From the NCBI GenBank assembly GCA_964499365.1, contig CAZCKU010000013.1:62001-126000 (forward strand): a stretch of DNA of 64,000 bases. Direction: 5' to 3'. The stretch comes from PALSA-1316 sp964499365. Its GTDB lineage: Bacteria > Nitrospirota > Thermodesulfovibrionia > Thermodesulfovibrionales > UBA6898. The stretch's first letter is position 1. Each line of letters starts with the position of its first letter. The position numbers and the translations under genes are program-made. The notes beneath the pieces were generated by a model. It was not told the DNA's origin and searched no databases. It was given only the letters and a program-made list of their open reading frames with translations. Below, piece after piece: positions 46,438 to 55,219 of the stretch.

Positions 46438-47889
46438 ATGAAAAAAATTATCGCCGCCTGCTGCTCCCTGCTGCTCCTCTCGGCAGCAGCGACTCCCTGC
46501 CCGTCAGCTGCTGACAGGACCCCCTCAGGTCCGCCTGCCGTCTCCTCCGGCCTCGGCGACCAGACAGGCATGGCGGTCACGATCTACAATGTAAACCTCG
46601 GACTCGTCAAGGACCGCCGCACGATCAGTCTTTTGAAGGGCACCGGCAACTTGCGCTTTATGGACGTTGCCGCGCAGATCATTCCCGCAAGCGTCCATAT
46701 CACCCCGCTCCATGACAGCGGAAGTCTGCAGGTGCTTGAACAGAATTATGAATACGACCTGCTGAACCCCCAGAAGCTTCTCGACAAATATGTCGGCAGG
46801 GAGGTGAAACTCTTCTCGAAAAATCCGTACTCGGAGCGCGAGGAGATAGTCTCCGCGACCCTGCTGTCGAACAACGGCGGACCGATATTCAGGGTGAACA
46901 ACGAGATCACCTTCGGTCACCCCGGGCGCGTGATCTTCCCTGAGGTTCCTGAGAATCTCATCTCAAAGCCGACACTGGTCTGGCTGATCAGCAGCAGCGT
47001 GGCAGGACCGCAGCCACTGGAAGTGTCGTATCTCACGAACGGCATCACCTGGAGGGCCGACTATGTCGTAACGCTGAACGCCGGGGACAACCTGGCCGAT
47101 CTGTCGGGATGGGTCACGATCGACAACAAGAGCGGGGCGACCTATACCGATGCGAAACTGAAGCTGGTTGCCGGTGACGTGAACCGGGTCCGTGAGGAGC
47201 GTCCGGTCCGCGCCAAAGCGGCTGCCTTCAAGGCTGAAGCGGTCCCTGCAGCCCCACAGTTCAGGGAAGAGGAGTTTTTCGAATACCATATCTATACCCT
47301 CCAGCGCCCCTCCACCATCAAGGAAAACCAGACGAAGCAGATCAGCCTGGTCACTGCCGAGCGCATCCCGGTCATAAAAGAACTCCTCTGCCGCGGCCAG
47401 AATTATTATTACTACAGCCGCTACAGCGATGCCATCCCGAGCCAGAAGGTGGGCGTCTATATCGAGATACTGAACAGGAAAGAGAACAACCTCGGCATCC
47501 CGCTGCCGAAGGGCACGGTGAGGGTCTACAAACATGACAGCGAGGGAAGCCTCCAGTTCGTGGGAGAGGACCTGATCGACCATACGGCAAAAGACGAGAA
47601 GGTACGCGTGAAACTCGGAAATGCCTTTGACGTTGCGGCTGCGACAAGGCAGACAGACTGGAAGAAGCTGGCCTCGGACACCTATGAGGCAGCCTTCGAG
47701 ATATCCCTCAGAAACCACAAAAAAGAGGATATAGTGGTCAAGGTGCTTGAACCGGTCCCCGGAGACTGGACCATGGTCAATTCATCACACCCCTACAAAA
47801 AGGCAGATGCCTTCGCAGCGGAGTTCAATATCCCGGTGCCAAAAGACGGCGAGACAAAACTGACCTACCGCGTCAAGATGAGATATTAA
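46438..47889 (+). CDS. Exported DUF4139-domain protein
   Basis: A 483-residue secreted protein: signal peptide with double cysteine (ACCSLLLLSAAATP), then a DUF4139-type beta-rich domain marked by VTIYNVNLGLVKDRR at the start, LVWLISS, EVSYLTNGITWRADY, GWVTIDNKSGATYTDAKLKLVAGDVN and a late WKKLASDTYEAAFEISLRNHKKEDI. The family has no known activity; proteins are predicted surface or periplasmic. CGGAGG precedes the ATG at 46438, which starts the signal peptide. The downstream gap is filled by repeat DNA. Confidence 0.88.
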   Translation: MKKIIAACCSLLLLSAAATPCPSAADRTPSGPPAVSSGLGDQTGMAVTIYNVNLGLVKDRRTISLLKGTGNLRFMDVAAQIIPASVHITPLHDSGSLQVLEQNYEYDLLNPQKLLDKYVGREVKLFSKNPYSEREEIVSATLLSNNGGPIFRVNNEITFGHPGRVIFPEVPENLISKPTLVWLISSSVAGPQPLEVSYLTNGITWRADYVVTLNAGDNLADLSGWVTIDNKSGATYTDAKLKLVAGDVNRVREERPVRAKAAAFKAEAVPAAPQFREEEFFEYHIYTLQRPSTIKENQTKQISLVTAERIPVIKELLCRGQNYYYYSRYSDAIPSQKVGVYIEILNRKENNLGIPLPKGTVRVYKHDSEGSLQFVGEDLIDHTAKDEKVRVKLGNAFDVAAATRQTDWKKLASDTYEAAFEISLRNHKKEDIVVKVLEPVPGDWTMVNSSHPYKKADAFAAEFNIPVPKDGETKLTYRVKMRY

Positions 47890-48240
47890 ATTAGCCGGCA
47901 GGCTGGCAGGCAAATACCACACTGTCGTCATTGTCCGGCTTGACCGGACAATCCAGAACCTGTTGAAATGCCTGGATTCCCCGATCAAGTCGTGGAATGA
48001 CAAAGCACAAAGTTTCATGTGTTTATTTGCCAGGTTTATAGCTGGCAGGCTATACGGCACATACCAGCGTATACAAGCGGCAAGCTGGCAAGCTTAAAAG
48101 CAGACTGACTGTCATTCCCCGGCTTGACCGGGGAATCCAGTGATTTTCTTCTGTGTGTGCTACCTTTCGGCTGGATCCCCCGGTCAGGCCGGAGGATGAC
48201 ACGTTTTCTTATCATCTCTTCGCCTGCCAGCTTGCCGGCA
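47890..48240. repeat. Composite cassette 3: short-unit arrays with two convergent hairpin pairs
   Basis: Order: forward units (47892-47920), hairpin GTCA..ATCCAG (47937-47956), its inverse CTGGAT..ATGAC (47972-48001), forward units (48036-48097; GTATACAAGC, GGCAAGC, TGGCAAGC), hairpin GTCAT..ATCCAG (48111-48140), inverse CTGGAT..ATGAC (48171-48200), then inverse units (48217-48240; GCCTGCCA, GCTTGCCG). Each pair of hairpins faces inward across 15-30 bases. Confidence 0.85.
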
Positions 48241-48286
48241 AAAAAAAGAGAGGGGCAGCTTTCAGGGCTGCCCCTCTCTTTTTTAC
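48241..48286. terminator. Bidirectional terminator downstream of the sigma factor gene
   Basis: A 16-bp stem (AAAAGAGAGGGGCAGC with GCTGCCCCTCTCTTTT) around a 7-base loop, with A- and T-runs outside. It lies three bases beyond the sigma factor stop codon and is able to stop transcription from both sides. Confidence 0.9.
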
Positions 48287-48288
48287 GA

Positions 48289-49917
48289 TTAATTCTGGAT
48301 AAACGTCCGCAGCCAGTGGCTCCGTGACGGGTGCTTCAGCTTCCTGATGGCCTTGACCTCGATCTGCCTGATCCGCTCCCGGGTGACCTCAAAATCCAGC
48401 CCGAGTTCCTCGAGGGTCCGTGTCGGTTCTTCCCCGATGCCAAACCGCTGCTTCAGGATCTGAGCCTCCTTGGGATTCAGGGTGTTGAGGGCCTTCTCGA
48501 TATGCTTCTTCAGGTCAATGCGTATGGCGTTTTCGAGCGGCGACGGAGAATTCTTGTCTTCGATCAGATCACCCAGATGGCTGTCTTCTTCCTCGCCGAT
48601 CGGGGTCTCCAGAGAGACCGGCTCCTTCGATATTCTCATGATCGTCTTCACCTTGGCAAGGGGAAGGTTGATCTTGCGCGAAATCTCCTCGGGCATCAGC
48701 TCACTGCCCTGCTCCTGGACATGCTCGCGCATCACCTTCGAGACCCGTGCAATCACCTCACCCATATGCACCGGAATCCGTATCATCCGTGACTGGTCGG
48801 TCAGCGCCCTCGTAATCGTCTGACGCACCCACCAGGTGGCATACGTGCTGAATTTATAACCCCGCTGATATTCGAATTTTTCGACCGCCCGCATCAGCCC
48901 GATATTGCCCTCCTGGATCAGGTCAGGGAAACTGAGCCCCTTCCCCATATACCGTTTTGCGATACTGATGACCAGCCTGAGATTCGCCTCGACCATCAGA
49001 CGCTTGGCGTCGTTTATCGCGTCCCTGTCTGTCACGAAATCCTGCAGGACCTGCTTCATTGCGGCATACCCGAGGCCATTCTTCTTTTCGCCCTCGGCAA
49101 TCGTCTGGCGGCAGGTCAGATAGGTCCGGCAGTGCAGCTCCCGCTGCGTCAGTTTCTTTTTGCCTGACAACAGCTTCAGGTATGTCTGATTGAGACCATT
49201 CTTTCTGTTGCTGGGGTCAAACCCTCCTGCCCTGAGACGCCTGGCTGCAGACTCCATCGCCATCTCAGCCTCCTGCATCAGCTTCACCTCGCCGGCAAAT
49301 TCCTCAAAAAATCTGCAGAGGAAATTCTCCTTCAGCCTCAGGCCGCAGATGAGATCGAAAACATGTCCCTGAACCTGCTCTATCTTCTCTTTCTTCTGGG
49401 CAGGGGAGGCAGCCGCTCTCTTCTTCGCTGAACAGCCGGCAGCCGCCTTCTTCGCAGACTTCCCCTGGAGTTTCCTGATCTCCTCGATTGCGGTCAGAAA
49501 ACGTCTGGTCTCATACATTTCAGCGTCATCAGAATCGAGGTTGCACTGGATCAGGTCATCGATCTTCAGCTCCCCGGTCCGGACACCCTCTTCAAGGGCA
49601 AGAAACTTCTGGAGCAGCCGGGGCACCTGGAACATGTCCCTGACAAGCTTTTCCCTTCCAGACTCGATCAGTTTTGCCGTCTCAACCTCACCCTCCCTGG
49701 AGAGCAGAGGGATACTGCCCATCTCCCTGAGATACATCTTCAGGGGTTCATGCGTGCTATCGAGCAGCGACTCACCCGGCTCATCACCCTTTTCAAAACC
49801 GTCCTCGTCATCCTGCCACTGGACACCATCCTCATCTTCATGCACCGCGGCGAATTCAAGCTCTGTCTCTTCCTCATATTCCTCGCTGAATTCCATCGTT
49901 TCAAGAATCTTGGCCAT
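48289..49917 (-). CDS. RpoD-family sigma-70 factor
   Basis: A 542-residue sigma factor. Region 1.1 seems replaced by a short acidic start (about 60 residues); region 1.2 (STHEPLKMYLREMG), a charged Ala/Lys-rich insertion around 155-180, regions 2.1-2.4 (MVEANLRLVISIAKRYMGKGLSFPDLIQEGNIGL, FSTYATWWVRQTITRAL), region 3 and region 4.2 (TRERIRQIEVKAIRKLKHPSR) are present. The -10 reading helix has ALTDQSRMIRIPVHM where primary factors usually have AIADQARTIRIPVHM. It is monocistronic, without dnaG beside it. It may be the housekeeping factor of this lineage or a divergent second RpoD. Confidence 0.93.
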   Translation of the reverse strand: MAKILETMEFSEEYEEETELEFAAVHEDEDGVQWQDDEDGFEKGDEPGESLLDSTHEPLKMYLREMGSIPLLSREGEVETAKLIESGREKLVRDMFQVPRLLQKFLALEEGVRTGELKIDDLIQCNLDSDDAEMYETRRFLTAIEEIRKLQGKSAKKAAAGCSAKKRAAASPAQKKEKIEQVQGHVFDLICGLRLKENFLCRFFEEFAGEVKLMQEAEMAMESAARRLRAGGFDPSNRKNGLNQTYLKLLSGKKKLTQRELHCRTYLTCRQTIAEGEKKNGLGYAAMKQVLQDFVTDRDAINDAKRLMVEANLRLVISIAKRYMGKGLSFPDLIQEGNIGLMRAVEKFEYQRGYKFSTYATWWVRQTITRALTDQSRMIRIPVHMGEVIARVSKVMREHVQEQGSELMPEEISRKINLPLAKVKTIMRISKEPVSLETPIGEEEDSHLGDLIEDKNSPSPLENAIRIDLKKHIEKALNTLNPKEAQILKQRFGIGEEPTRTLEELGLDFEVTRERIRQIEVKAIRKLKHPSRSHWLRTFIQN

Positions 49918-50140
49918 ATACTACCCCCTTCGATATTGTTACCCTTAAGCCGGAGCGGCCTGCAATGGAGCGCCGCAGGTTGAAAGGCGTTATGCAGTTT
50001 ACCGGACTCTGCCCGCATCCCCGGTTGACCGGACTTTCTCTGCGGGCAGGCTTCCATTAATTATTTTTAACTATAAGCAAATCTTATAATTATGGATATC
50101 AGCAGGACACCTCTTTTTTTGTAGGCATAACATCAGGGGG

Positions 50141-50161
50141 CTGTAGGATTTTGTCCTACAG
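50141..50161. promoter_or_regulatory. Perfect inverted repeat upstream of the sigma factor gene
   Basis: CTGTAGGA and TCCTACAG are separated by five bases. It lies in the 293-bp gap between the small gene at 50211 and the sigma factor start, in a region otherwise AT-rich (50055-50100). No T-run follows, so an operator or RNA element is more likely than a terminator. Confidence 0.5.
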
Positions 50162-50210
50162 ATGGGGGAAAGAAGACATCAATGGAATAACAGGTCTTTG
50201 GGGCCGCCTG

Positions 50211-50489
50211 TCAGGCGTTCAGAAGATCATTCCCATTCTCCTTCTCACCTTGCAGAAACTTGGCCCAGGTGATCAGCTCGTCAACATCGTTTACAGTCAT
50301 GGCAAGCATCTCATCTATCTCATGGCCATGCGGCGCCTGACGGATCGCATCAAGGACAGCCTTGATCCCGAAGGCCTTGTTGATAATCATGTCAGAAACG
50401 CAGAAGAGATTCGTCCTGTCATGTCGGAAACAGTTTTCTCCCCCATTCCCGCAAATCCTCCTGCATCGCTCCATTATTCTCTCGGGCAT
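50211..50489 (-). CDS. Small protein of unknown function, 92 residues
   Basis: A 92-residue protein with a good ribosome site (TGAGGTTGCT before ATG). The first third holds four cysteines with CRRICGNGGENC, the rest is helical and acidic (EIDEMLAMTVNDVDELITWAKFL). I do not recognise a family. An opposite-strand frame of similar length lacks a ribosome site. It could be a regulator-sized or toxin-antitoxin-sized protein, but there is no partner gene. Confidence 0.58.
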   Translation of the reverse strand: MPERIMERCRRICGNGGENCFRHDRTNLFCVSDMIINKAFGIKAVLDAIRQAPHGHEIDEMLAMTVNDVDELITWAKFLQGEKENGNDLLNA

Positions 50490-50524
50490 AGCAACCTCAT
50501 AATGATCTCATCCTTTCAGTAATG

Positions 50525-51312
50525 CTTGATAAAAACAGCCGGCTAATCCCGGCGAGCTGGCTGATACAGGCCAACAAGCACGCAGGCAATCTAAAGCAGG
50601 CGCACAGACTGCACTCTATTGTCATATCACGTCCGGCCGGCCAATGCAAGCAATCCGGCAAGCCGCCACAAGCTGCAAGCCAATACAAGCCGGCCAGCGG
50701 CAGGCTATTAGTCCTGCACATACATACATAAAATTTCCGTTTTATGCCTGGATACCCGATAGCAGTCCTCGGGTATGACAGTTTCTTCTTTCGTTGTCAT
50801 TCCCCGGCTTGACCGGGGAATCGAGTGTTCTTCTGTCTGGATCCTCCGATTAAATCGGAGGATGACACTGCATCTACTTCAGCCTGTCGCTTGTCTAGCT
50901 AAGGTGTTCATACGTATGAAGACATTAACCGGAAAATCCCTCCAATCCTCCCTTTGCCAAAGGGAGGTATCATCCCCCTCTTTTTCTCCTCGGAGAACCC
51001 GCCTGTGTGCGGGGGAAAAGAGGCCTGCCCGCCGGCAGGCAGGCCTGACAGGTGAATCGAGTGTTCTTCTGTCTGGATCCTCCGATTAAATCGGAGGATG
51101 ACACTGGATCATCTTCAGCCTGTCGCTTGTCTAGCTAAGGTGTTCATACGTATGAAGACATTGACCGCAAAATCCCTCCAATCCTCCCTTTGCCAAAGGG
51201 AGGTATCATCCCCCTCTTTGGCAAAGAGGGGTGAGGGGAGATTTTTTAATGTGTCAGCTAACTTATGAACTTATCAGTAACTTGCCAGCCTGCCGCCTGT
51301 CTTCGCCTGCTG
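50525..51312. repeat. Composite cassette 4, the largest, with an internal 173-bp tandem duplication
   Basis: Forward short units (50527-50710), a hairpin with CTGGATACCCGAT and TCGGGTATGAC arms (about 50751-50780), hairpin GTCAT..ATCGAG (50796-50825), inverse hairpin CTGGAT..ATGAC (50837-50866), CTTTGCCAAAG palindrome (50947-50967), a GC-rich spacer with a CCTGCCCGCCGGCAGGCAGG palindrome, then again CTGGAT..ATGAC (51073-51102), both palindromes (51183-51234), and inverse units (51283-51312) that run to the stop codon of the hybrid kinase. 50821-50993 and 51057-51229 are near-identical at a fixed offset of 236. No gene is seen in this 823-bp gap. Confidence 0.88.
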
Positions 51313-53565
51313 CTATTCCTGATTCAGGATCCGCAGGAGCGTCTTGTTCAGGTCGATCATCCGATACGGTTTAGTCACGACCCCGCAGAACCCGTAAGAC
51401 TGGTACTGTGCCATGACCGGGTCGTTGGAATATCCGCTGACCACGATCGCCCTGACTGCAGGATCGATCTCGCGGAGCTTCCCGATCGCCTCCCGTCCTC
51501 CCATACCGCCCGGAATCGTCAGATCCAGCATGACGATATCAAAAGGCCGGCCCGCGTTCATCGCCTCCTGGTAAAGGGCAATGGCCTCAGCCCCGTCCCG
51601 CGCATAATCAACCTCGCATCCGAAATAGCCGAGTATCTCCCCGGCAATGGCCCTGACCGCCTCCTCGTCGTCCGTCACCAGAACCCGGCATTTCAGGGTA
51701 GCCATACCGTCATCGCTGCTCTTCGTCTGCGGACAGGCCCCTGCTGCTGCAGGGAGATAGAGCGAAAAAGTCGTACCTGCATTCTCCTGACTTTTTACCG
51801 CAATATGTCCTCCGTGTTTCTTCATGATCGAATAGCAGGTCGAAAGGCCCAGACCGCTGCCGTTCTTCTTTGTCGTAAAATACGGATCGAAAATATCATT
51901 GATAATGCTCTCAGGGATGCCCGTGCCCTCGTCATGAATGGTTATTAGCACATAGGGGCCCTGCGCCAGGGGAAGGCTGTCCTTCGGCCCCACGGTCACC
52001 GGTTGGCAGCCAATCGTGATCGTCCCGCCCCTCGGCATCGCCTGCTGGGCATTCAGCACGATATTATGGATCACCTGGCTTATCTGACCTTCATCGATCT
52101 CGCTGCAGAGCGGGCCATCGGAAAAATCGAATACGCTCCTCACATTCGAACCTCGCAGGGCAAAGACCGTCGACTCATTGACAACGTCCGTCACCGGGAT
52201 AACCTTTTTGACCGGCTCCCCGCCCTTCGAAAACGTAAGAAGCTGCTGCGTCAGAGCCCTGGCCCTCATCGAGGCCTTCTCCGCCTCTTCAAGACGCTCA
52301 AGGAGGCGGCGGTCGCCCGGCGCAGCATACAGCTTTGCCATGCCGATATTGCCGAGGATGCCGGTAAGAAGGTTATTGAAGTCATGGGCGATCCCGCCGG
52401 CAAGGATTCCGACCGACTCAAGCTTCTGCTCGCGGACAAGCTCCTCTTCCTGCTTTCTCCGCTCCGTAATGTCGCGGAACACCAGGATGACGCCTATCAG
52501 CTCACCATCCTTGTTCGCAACCGGGGTCCCGCTTGCAACAATGATCTTTTCCCTGCCGTCTCTCGCCTTCAGCGTTGCCGGTGTCGAGAAGTTCACCATC
52601 TCGCGGCTCCTGATCACCTCGGAGACCGGACTGACCAGCCTCGCGCCCGTCTGCTTGCCGGTGAGGGAGAAGATATCTGAAAGCTGCCTGCCGATCGCCT
52701 CGTCCTGGGACCAGCCGGTCAGCCTTTCCGCAACGTTGTTGAGGAGGATGACCTTTTCGGCGGTATCGGTCGTGATGACGCCGTCGCCCATCGACGAAAG
52801 CGCCACCGAGAGCCGCTCCTTCTCGATCGCCAGGGTACGGAGGATCTCGTTCCATTTGGCAATCTGCTGATGCAGCCGGGTGATCGTGATCATCTGGCCG
52901 ATATAGTTCGAAAGAAGCAGCATGATATGGATCGTGTTCTTTTCGAAGGCCTCCATCCGCGGATGACTGAAGTTCAGAACGCCGATCAGCCCTTCGTCGT
53001 TCTTGATCGGGATCGACAGCAGCGACGTGATCGTCACATCCTCCTGCATCGCCACGAAACGCTCGTCCTCGCGCACGTCAGGGACAAAAATATACTCGCC
53101 GGTCTCGAAGACCATGCCGGCTATGCCCTCCCCGACCCGGACCTTTCTCTTCGGCGTCGTCTTTCTTCCGCCGCAGTACCGGTCGCTCTTCCCCATGCCG
53201 GCAACCAGCGTCAGAAAGTCGTCTCCGGGCTCCCTGAGCATGATCGAACAGTTCTCGAAGTCCAGCTCCTGGGAGAAGACCTCGAGCGCTTTTCTGCAAA
53301 GCAGGTCGGTATTGGTGACCTCCTCGGTGAGCTTCCCCACCTTGATAAAGGCGGACAGGGCATGAATCGACGTGTCGTAAAACCTCTCCATCCCCTGAAA
53401 GGCCTGGCTGTAGATCTGGAAATCCCGTTGGCACCGGCTGACCTCCTGATGCAGGCGCCTCGCAACGAGGGTCTCTGCAGGAGAAAGATCGGCAGCCGGC
53501 TTTCCGAAGACCTCGCGGTCATCCAGCGCCAGGGTCAGCCACTCAAGGAAGGCATCCTTCTTCAT
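51313..53565 (-). CDS. Hybrid histidine kinase (GAF-PAS-HisKA-HATPase-receiver)
   Basis: A 750-residue soluble hybrid kinase. After a helical start (1-75), a GAF domain spans about 80-230 (VGEGIAGMVFETGEYIFVPDVR, SLLSIPIKNDEGLIGVLNFS), a PAS domain 250-370 (GDGVITTD, GWSQDEAIG, VFRDITERR), HisKA with His394 in GGIAHDFNNLLTG, a GHKL ATPase (HNIVLNAQQAMP, DEGTGIPE, GSGLGLSTCYSIMKKHGG), and a C-terminal receiver with Asp in IVMLDLTIPG and Lys in VVTKPY. The start overlaps the HDOD gene stop as ATGA. The TAG stop is the first base group of a repeat array. Confidence 0.95.
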   Translation of the reverse strand: MKKDAFLEWLTLALDDREVFGKPAADLSPAETLVARRLHQEVSRCQRDFQIYSQAFQGMERFYDTSIHALSAFIKVGKLTEEVTNTDLLCRKALEVFSQELDFENCSIMLREPGDDFLTLVAGMGKSDRYCGGRKTTPKRKVRVGEGIAGMVFETGEYIFVPDVREDERFVAMQEDVTITSLLSIPIKNDEGLIGVLNFSHPRMEAFEKNTIHIMLLLSNYIGQMITITRLHQQIAKWNEILRTLAIEKERLSVALSSMGDGVITTDTAEKVILLNNVAERLTGWSQDEAIGRQLSDIFSLTGKQTGARLVSPVSEVIRSREMVNFSTPATLKARDGREKIIVASGTPVANKDGELIGVILVFRDITERRKQEEELVREQKLESVGILAGGIAHDFNNLLTGILGNIGMAKLYAAPGDRRLLERLEEAEKASMRARALTQQLLTFSKGGEPVKKVIPVTDVVNESTVFALRGSNVRSVFDFSDGPLCSEIDEGQISQVIHNIVLNAQQAMPRGGTITIGCQPVTVGPKDSLPLAQGPYVLITIHDEGTGIPESIINDIFDPYFTTKKNGSGLGLSTCYSIMKKHGGHIAVKSQENAGTTFSLYLPAAAGACPQTKSSDDGMATLKCRVLVTDDEEAVRAIAGEILGYFGCEVDYARDGAEAIALYQEAMNAGRPFDIVMLDLTIPGGMGGREAIGKLREIDPAVRAIVVSGYSNDPVMAQYQSYGFCGVVTKPYRMIDLNKTLLRILNQE

Positions 53566-54404
53566 GGACTGAAAAGTTCACCGCTGAACAGCGAGCGGTC
53601 GAACCCTTCGGCAAAGGCCACGAGGGACCCGCTCGACCAGTTCAGGAGGTCAAGAGATGCTGTCTCGGGACCGTCATAGGGGTCTTTATCCAGCACCCGG
53701 TAGAAATATTTACTGGTGATGCAGTCCGCAACATGGACGAGGGCAACAAGCTCACGGTTGCTGACAGCAGCCGACGGCTGGTGATGGTAACGGACCGTAT
53801 CGAGGATGATATCCGGCAGGTTCCATTTGTCCGCAAGCCAGAGCCCGATCTCGGCATGCGTAAAACCGAGGACCGACCCCTCTGCCACAAGGAGAGAATC
53901 TCCGCCCTGAAACGTTCTGAGCACATCCCGGTATGAGTCGCCGCAATAACTGTTCAGCACCAGCAGGCCGATATCGTGGAGGATGCCGCAGACAAACGCG
54001 TCATCCGGGTTGACGACCCCAAGGTCCCGGGCAAGCTTCTTCGCAAGGAGCGCAACCGCAACCGAATGCTGATAGATCCTCCGGGAATCGAGCGGCGCGT
54101 TCCGCTGGTTGCGGTCCAGCACCGTCATCAGCGCCACGCCGAGCGAGGCATATTTGACATTGTTGAAACCGATCCTGATGATCGCGTTGCTGACCCTGGT
54201 CACCGCCTCTCCGGTGCCGAAAAAGGCCGAATTCGCTATCCCCAGGATCCGGGACGCCAGCGTCGGGTCCTTCTCGATGATCGCCTCAAGCCGGCCGACC
54301 GGGACCATATCCTGGTTCACAATATTCAGTATCTCCTGCGCAATCGACGGAAGCGTCGGGAGTTTCGATATCTTCTGGACAAACAATCTCAGTGAATCAT
54401 CCAC
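53562..54404 (-). CDS. HDOD-domain signalling protein
   Basis: A 280-residue protein with an HDOD domain (about 10-210): LPTLPSIAQEILNIVN, DPTLASRILGIANSAFFG, IIRIGFNNVKYASLGVALM, CGILHDIGLLVLNS and LADKWNLPDIILDTVRYHHQ. The HD pair in CGILHDIG survives, which many HDOD proteins lack, so phosphohydrolase activity cannot be excluded. HDOD proteins act in two-component and c-di-GMP linked control. The 4-base overlap with the hybrid kinase indicates a common pathway. Confidence 0.93.
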   Translation of the reverse strand: MDDSLRLFVQKISKLPTLPSIAQEILNIVNQDMVPVGRLEAIIEKDPTLASRILGIANSAFFGTGEAVTRVSNAIIRIGFNNVKYASLGVALMTVLDRNQRNAPLDSRRIYQHSVAVALLAKKLARDLGVVNPDDAFVCGILHDIGLLVLNSYCGDSYRDVLRTFQGGDSLLVAEGSVLGFTHAEIGLWLADKWNLPDIILDTVRYHHQPSAAVSNRELVALVHVADCITSKYFYRVLDKDPYDGPETASLDLLNWSSGSLVAFAEGFDRSLFSGELFSP

Positions 54405-54609
54405 AGGCCACCTCTAAACACATTGTATCAGAATAAAACAAAAAGTCAGCATCGTAAAAAGACCGGATTCCGGGCCTCATTTCCCCGCTGCACAACCCCC
54501 ACACAGGTCCTGTTCGACAGATACGACACCAGGTGGCGGGACAGGCTGTTCAGGAAAGCGGGGCCTCCCGGGTGCATGTTTCCGGGCCTCAGGACAGGAA
54601 AGAATATGT

Positions 54610-54696
54610 TGGTACCGAAGACCGGACTTGAACCGGTACGGGGTTTCCCCCGAGGGATTTTAAGTCCCTTGCGTCTGCCCATTCCGCCACTCCGGC
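54610..54696 (-). tRNA. tRNA-Leu (TAA)
   Basis: An 87-base type II tRNA on the minus strand: acceptor GCCGGAG pairing with CTTCGGT, anticodon loop CTTAAAA with anticodon TAA, variable arm CTCGGGGGAAACCCCGT, T arm CCGGTTCAAGTCCGG and encoded CCA. Confidence 0.96.
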
Positions 54697-54764
54697 AATG
54701 TGTCTAAGATAACGGAATTCGACCGAAAAATACAATCGAAACAGCGACAAAGGCATGGGAAAAC

Positions 54765-55203
54765 CGGCGGCAAGCTGGCAGGATAAGACAGGCTGGCAAG
54801 CTGATACAAGCTAATACAAGCGACAAGCGAATACGCGCCGGCAGGCAGCAGGCGAAAACACGCGAACACCTGAAGAAGATGCAGTGTCATCCTCCGGCTT
54901 GACCGGGGGATCCAGACAGAAAGTGGAAAAAAGAAGTTCTCGCGGATCAATGGGCCGCATTCCCCTCTTTGGCAAAGAGGGGTGAGGGGAGATTTAGGGA
55001 GGTATCAAGCCCTGGCGATGCCGCTGGATTCCCCGGTCAAGCCGGGGAATGACAGACAGTTTATTTTGTAAGCTTGCCCGCTTGTCTTAGCTCGTCTTAG
55101 CTTGCCAGCTTGCCGCTTGCTGGCTTGCCGCCTGACCGCTGGTATCCGCTTGCCGCTTGTATTAGCTTGCCGCTTGCTGGCTTGAATCCGCCTACCGGCC
55201 TGC
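54765..55203. repeat. Composite cassette 5 (left of the beta-helix gene)
   Basis: Forward units (54768-54866: CGGCAAGC, TGGCAGG, TGGCAAGC, TGATACAAGC, TAATACAAGC, GACAAGC), hairpin GTCAT..ATCCAG (54886-54915), palindrome CCCCTCTTTGGCAAAGAGGGG (54962-54982), inverse hairpin CTGGAT..ATGAC (55024-55053), then inverse units (55071-55203: GCTTGCCC, GCTTGTCTTA, GCTCGTCTTA, GCTTGCCA, GCTTGCC, GCTTGCTG and so on). 54871-55155 is duplicated at 56781-57065. The 522-bp gap has no gene. Confidence 0.9.
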
Positions 55204-55219
55204 CGGTTAATCTTCTCCT

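Noticed and set aside
50151..50522. 123-residue forward frame opposite the small protein at 50211
   Set aside because: No ribosome site, and it reads through the inverted repeat; the reverse frame has a good site.
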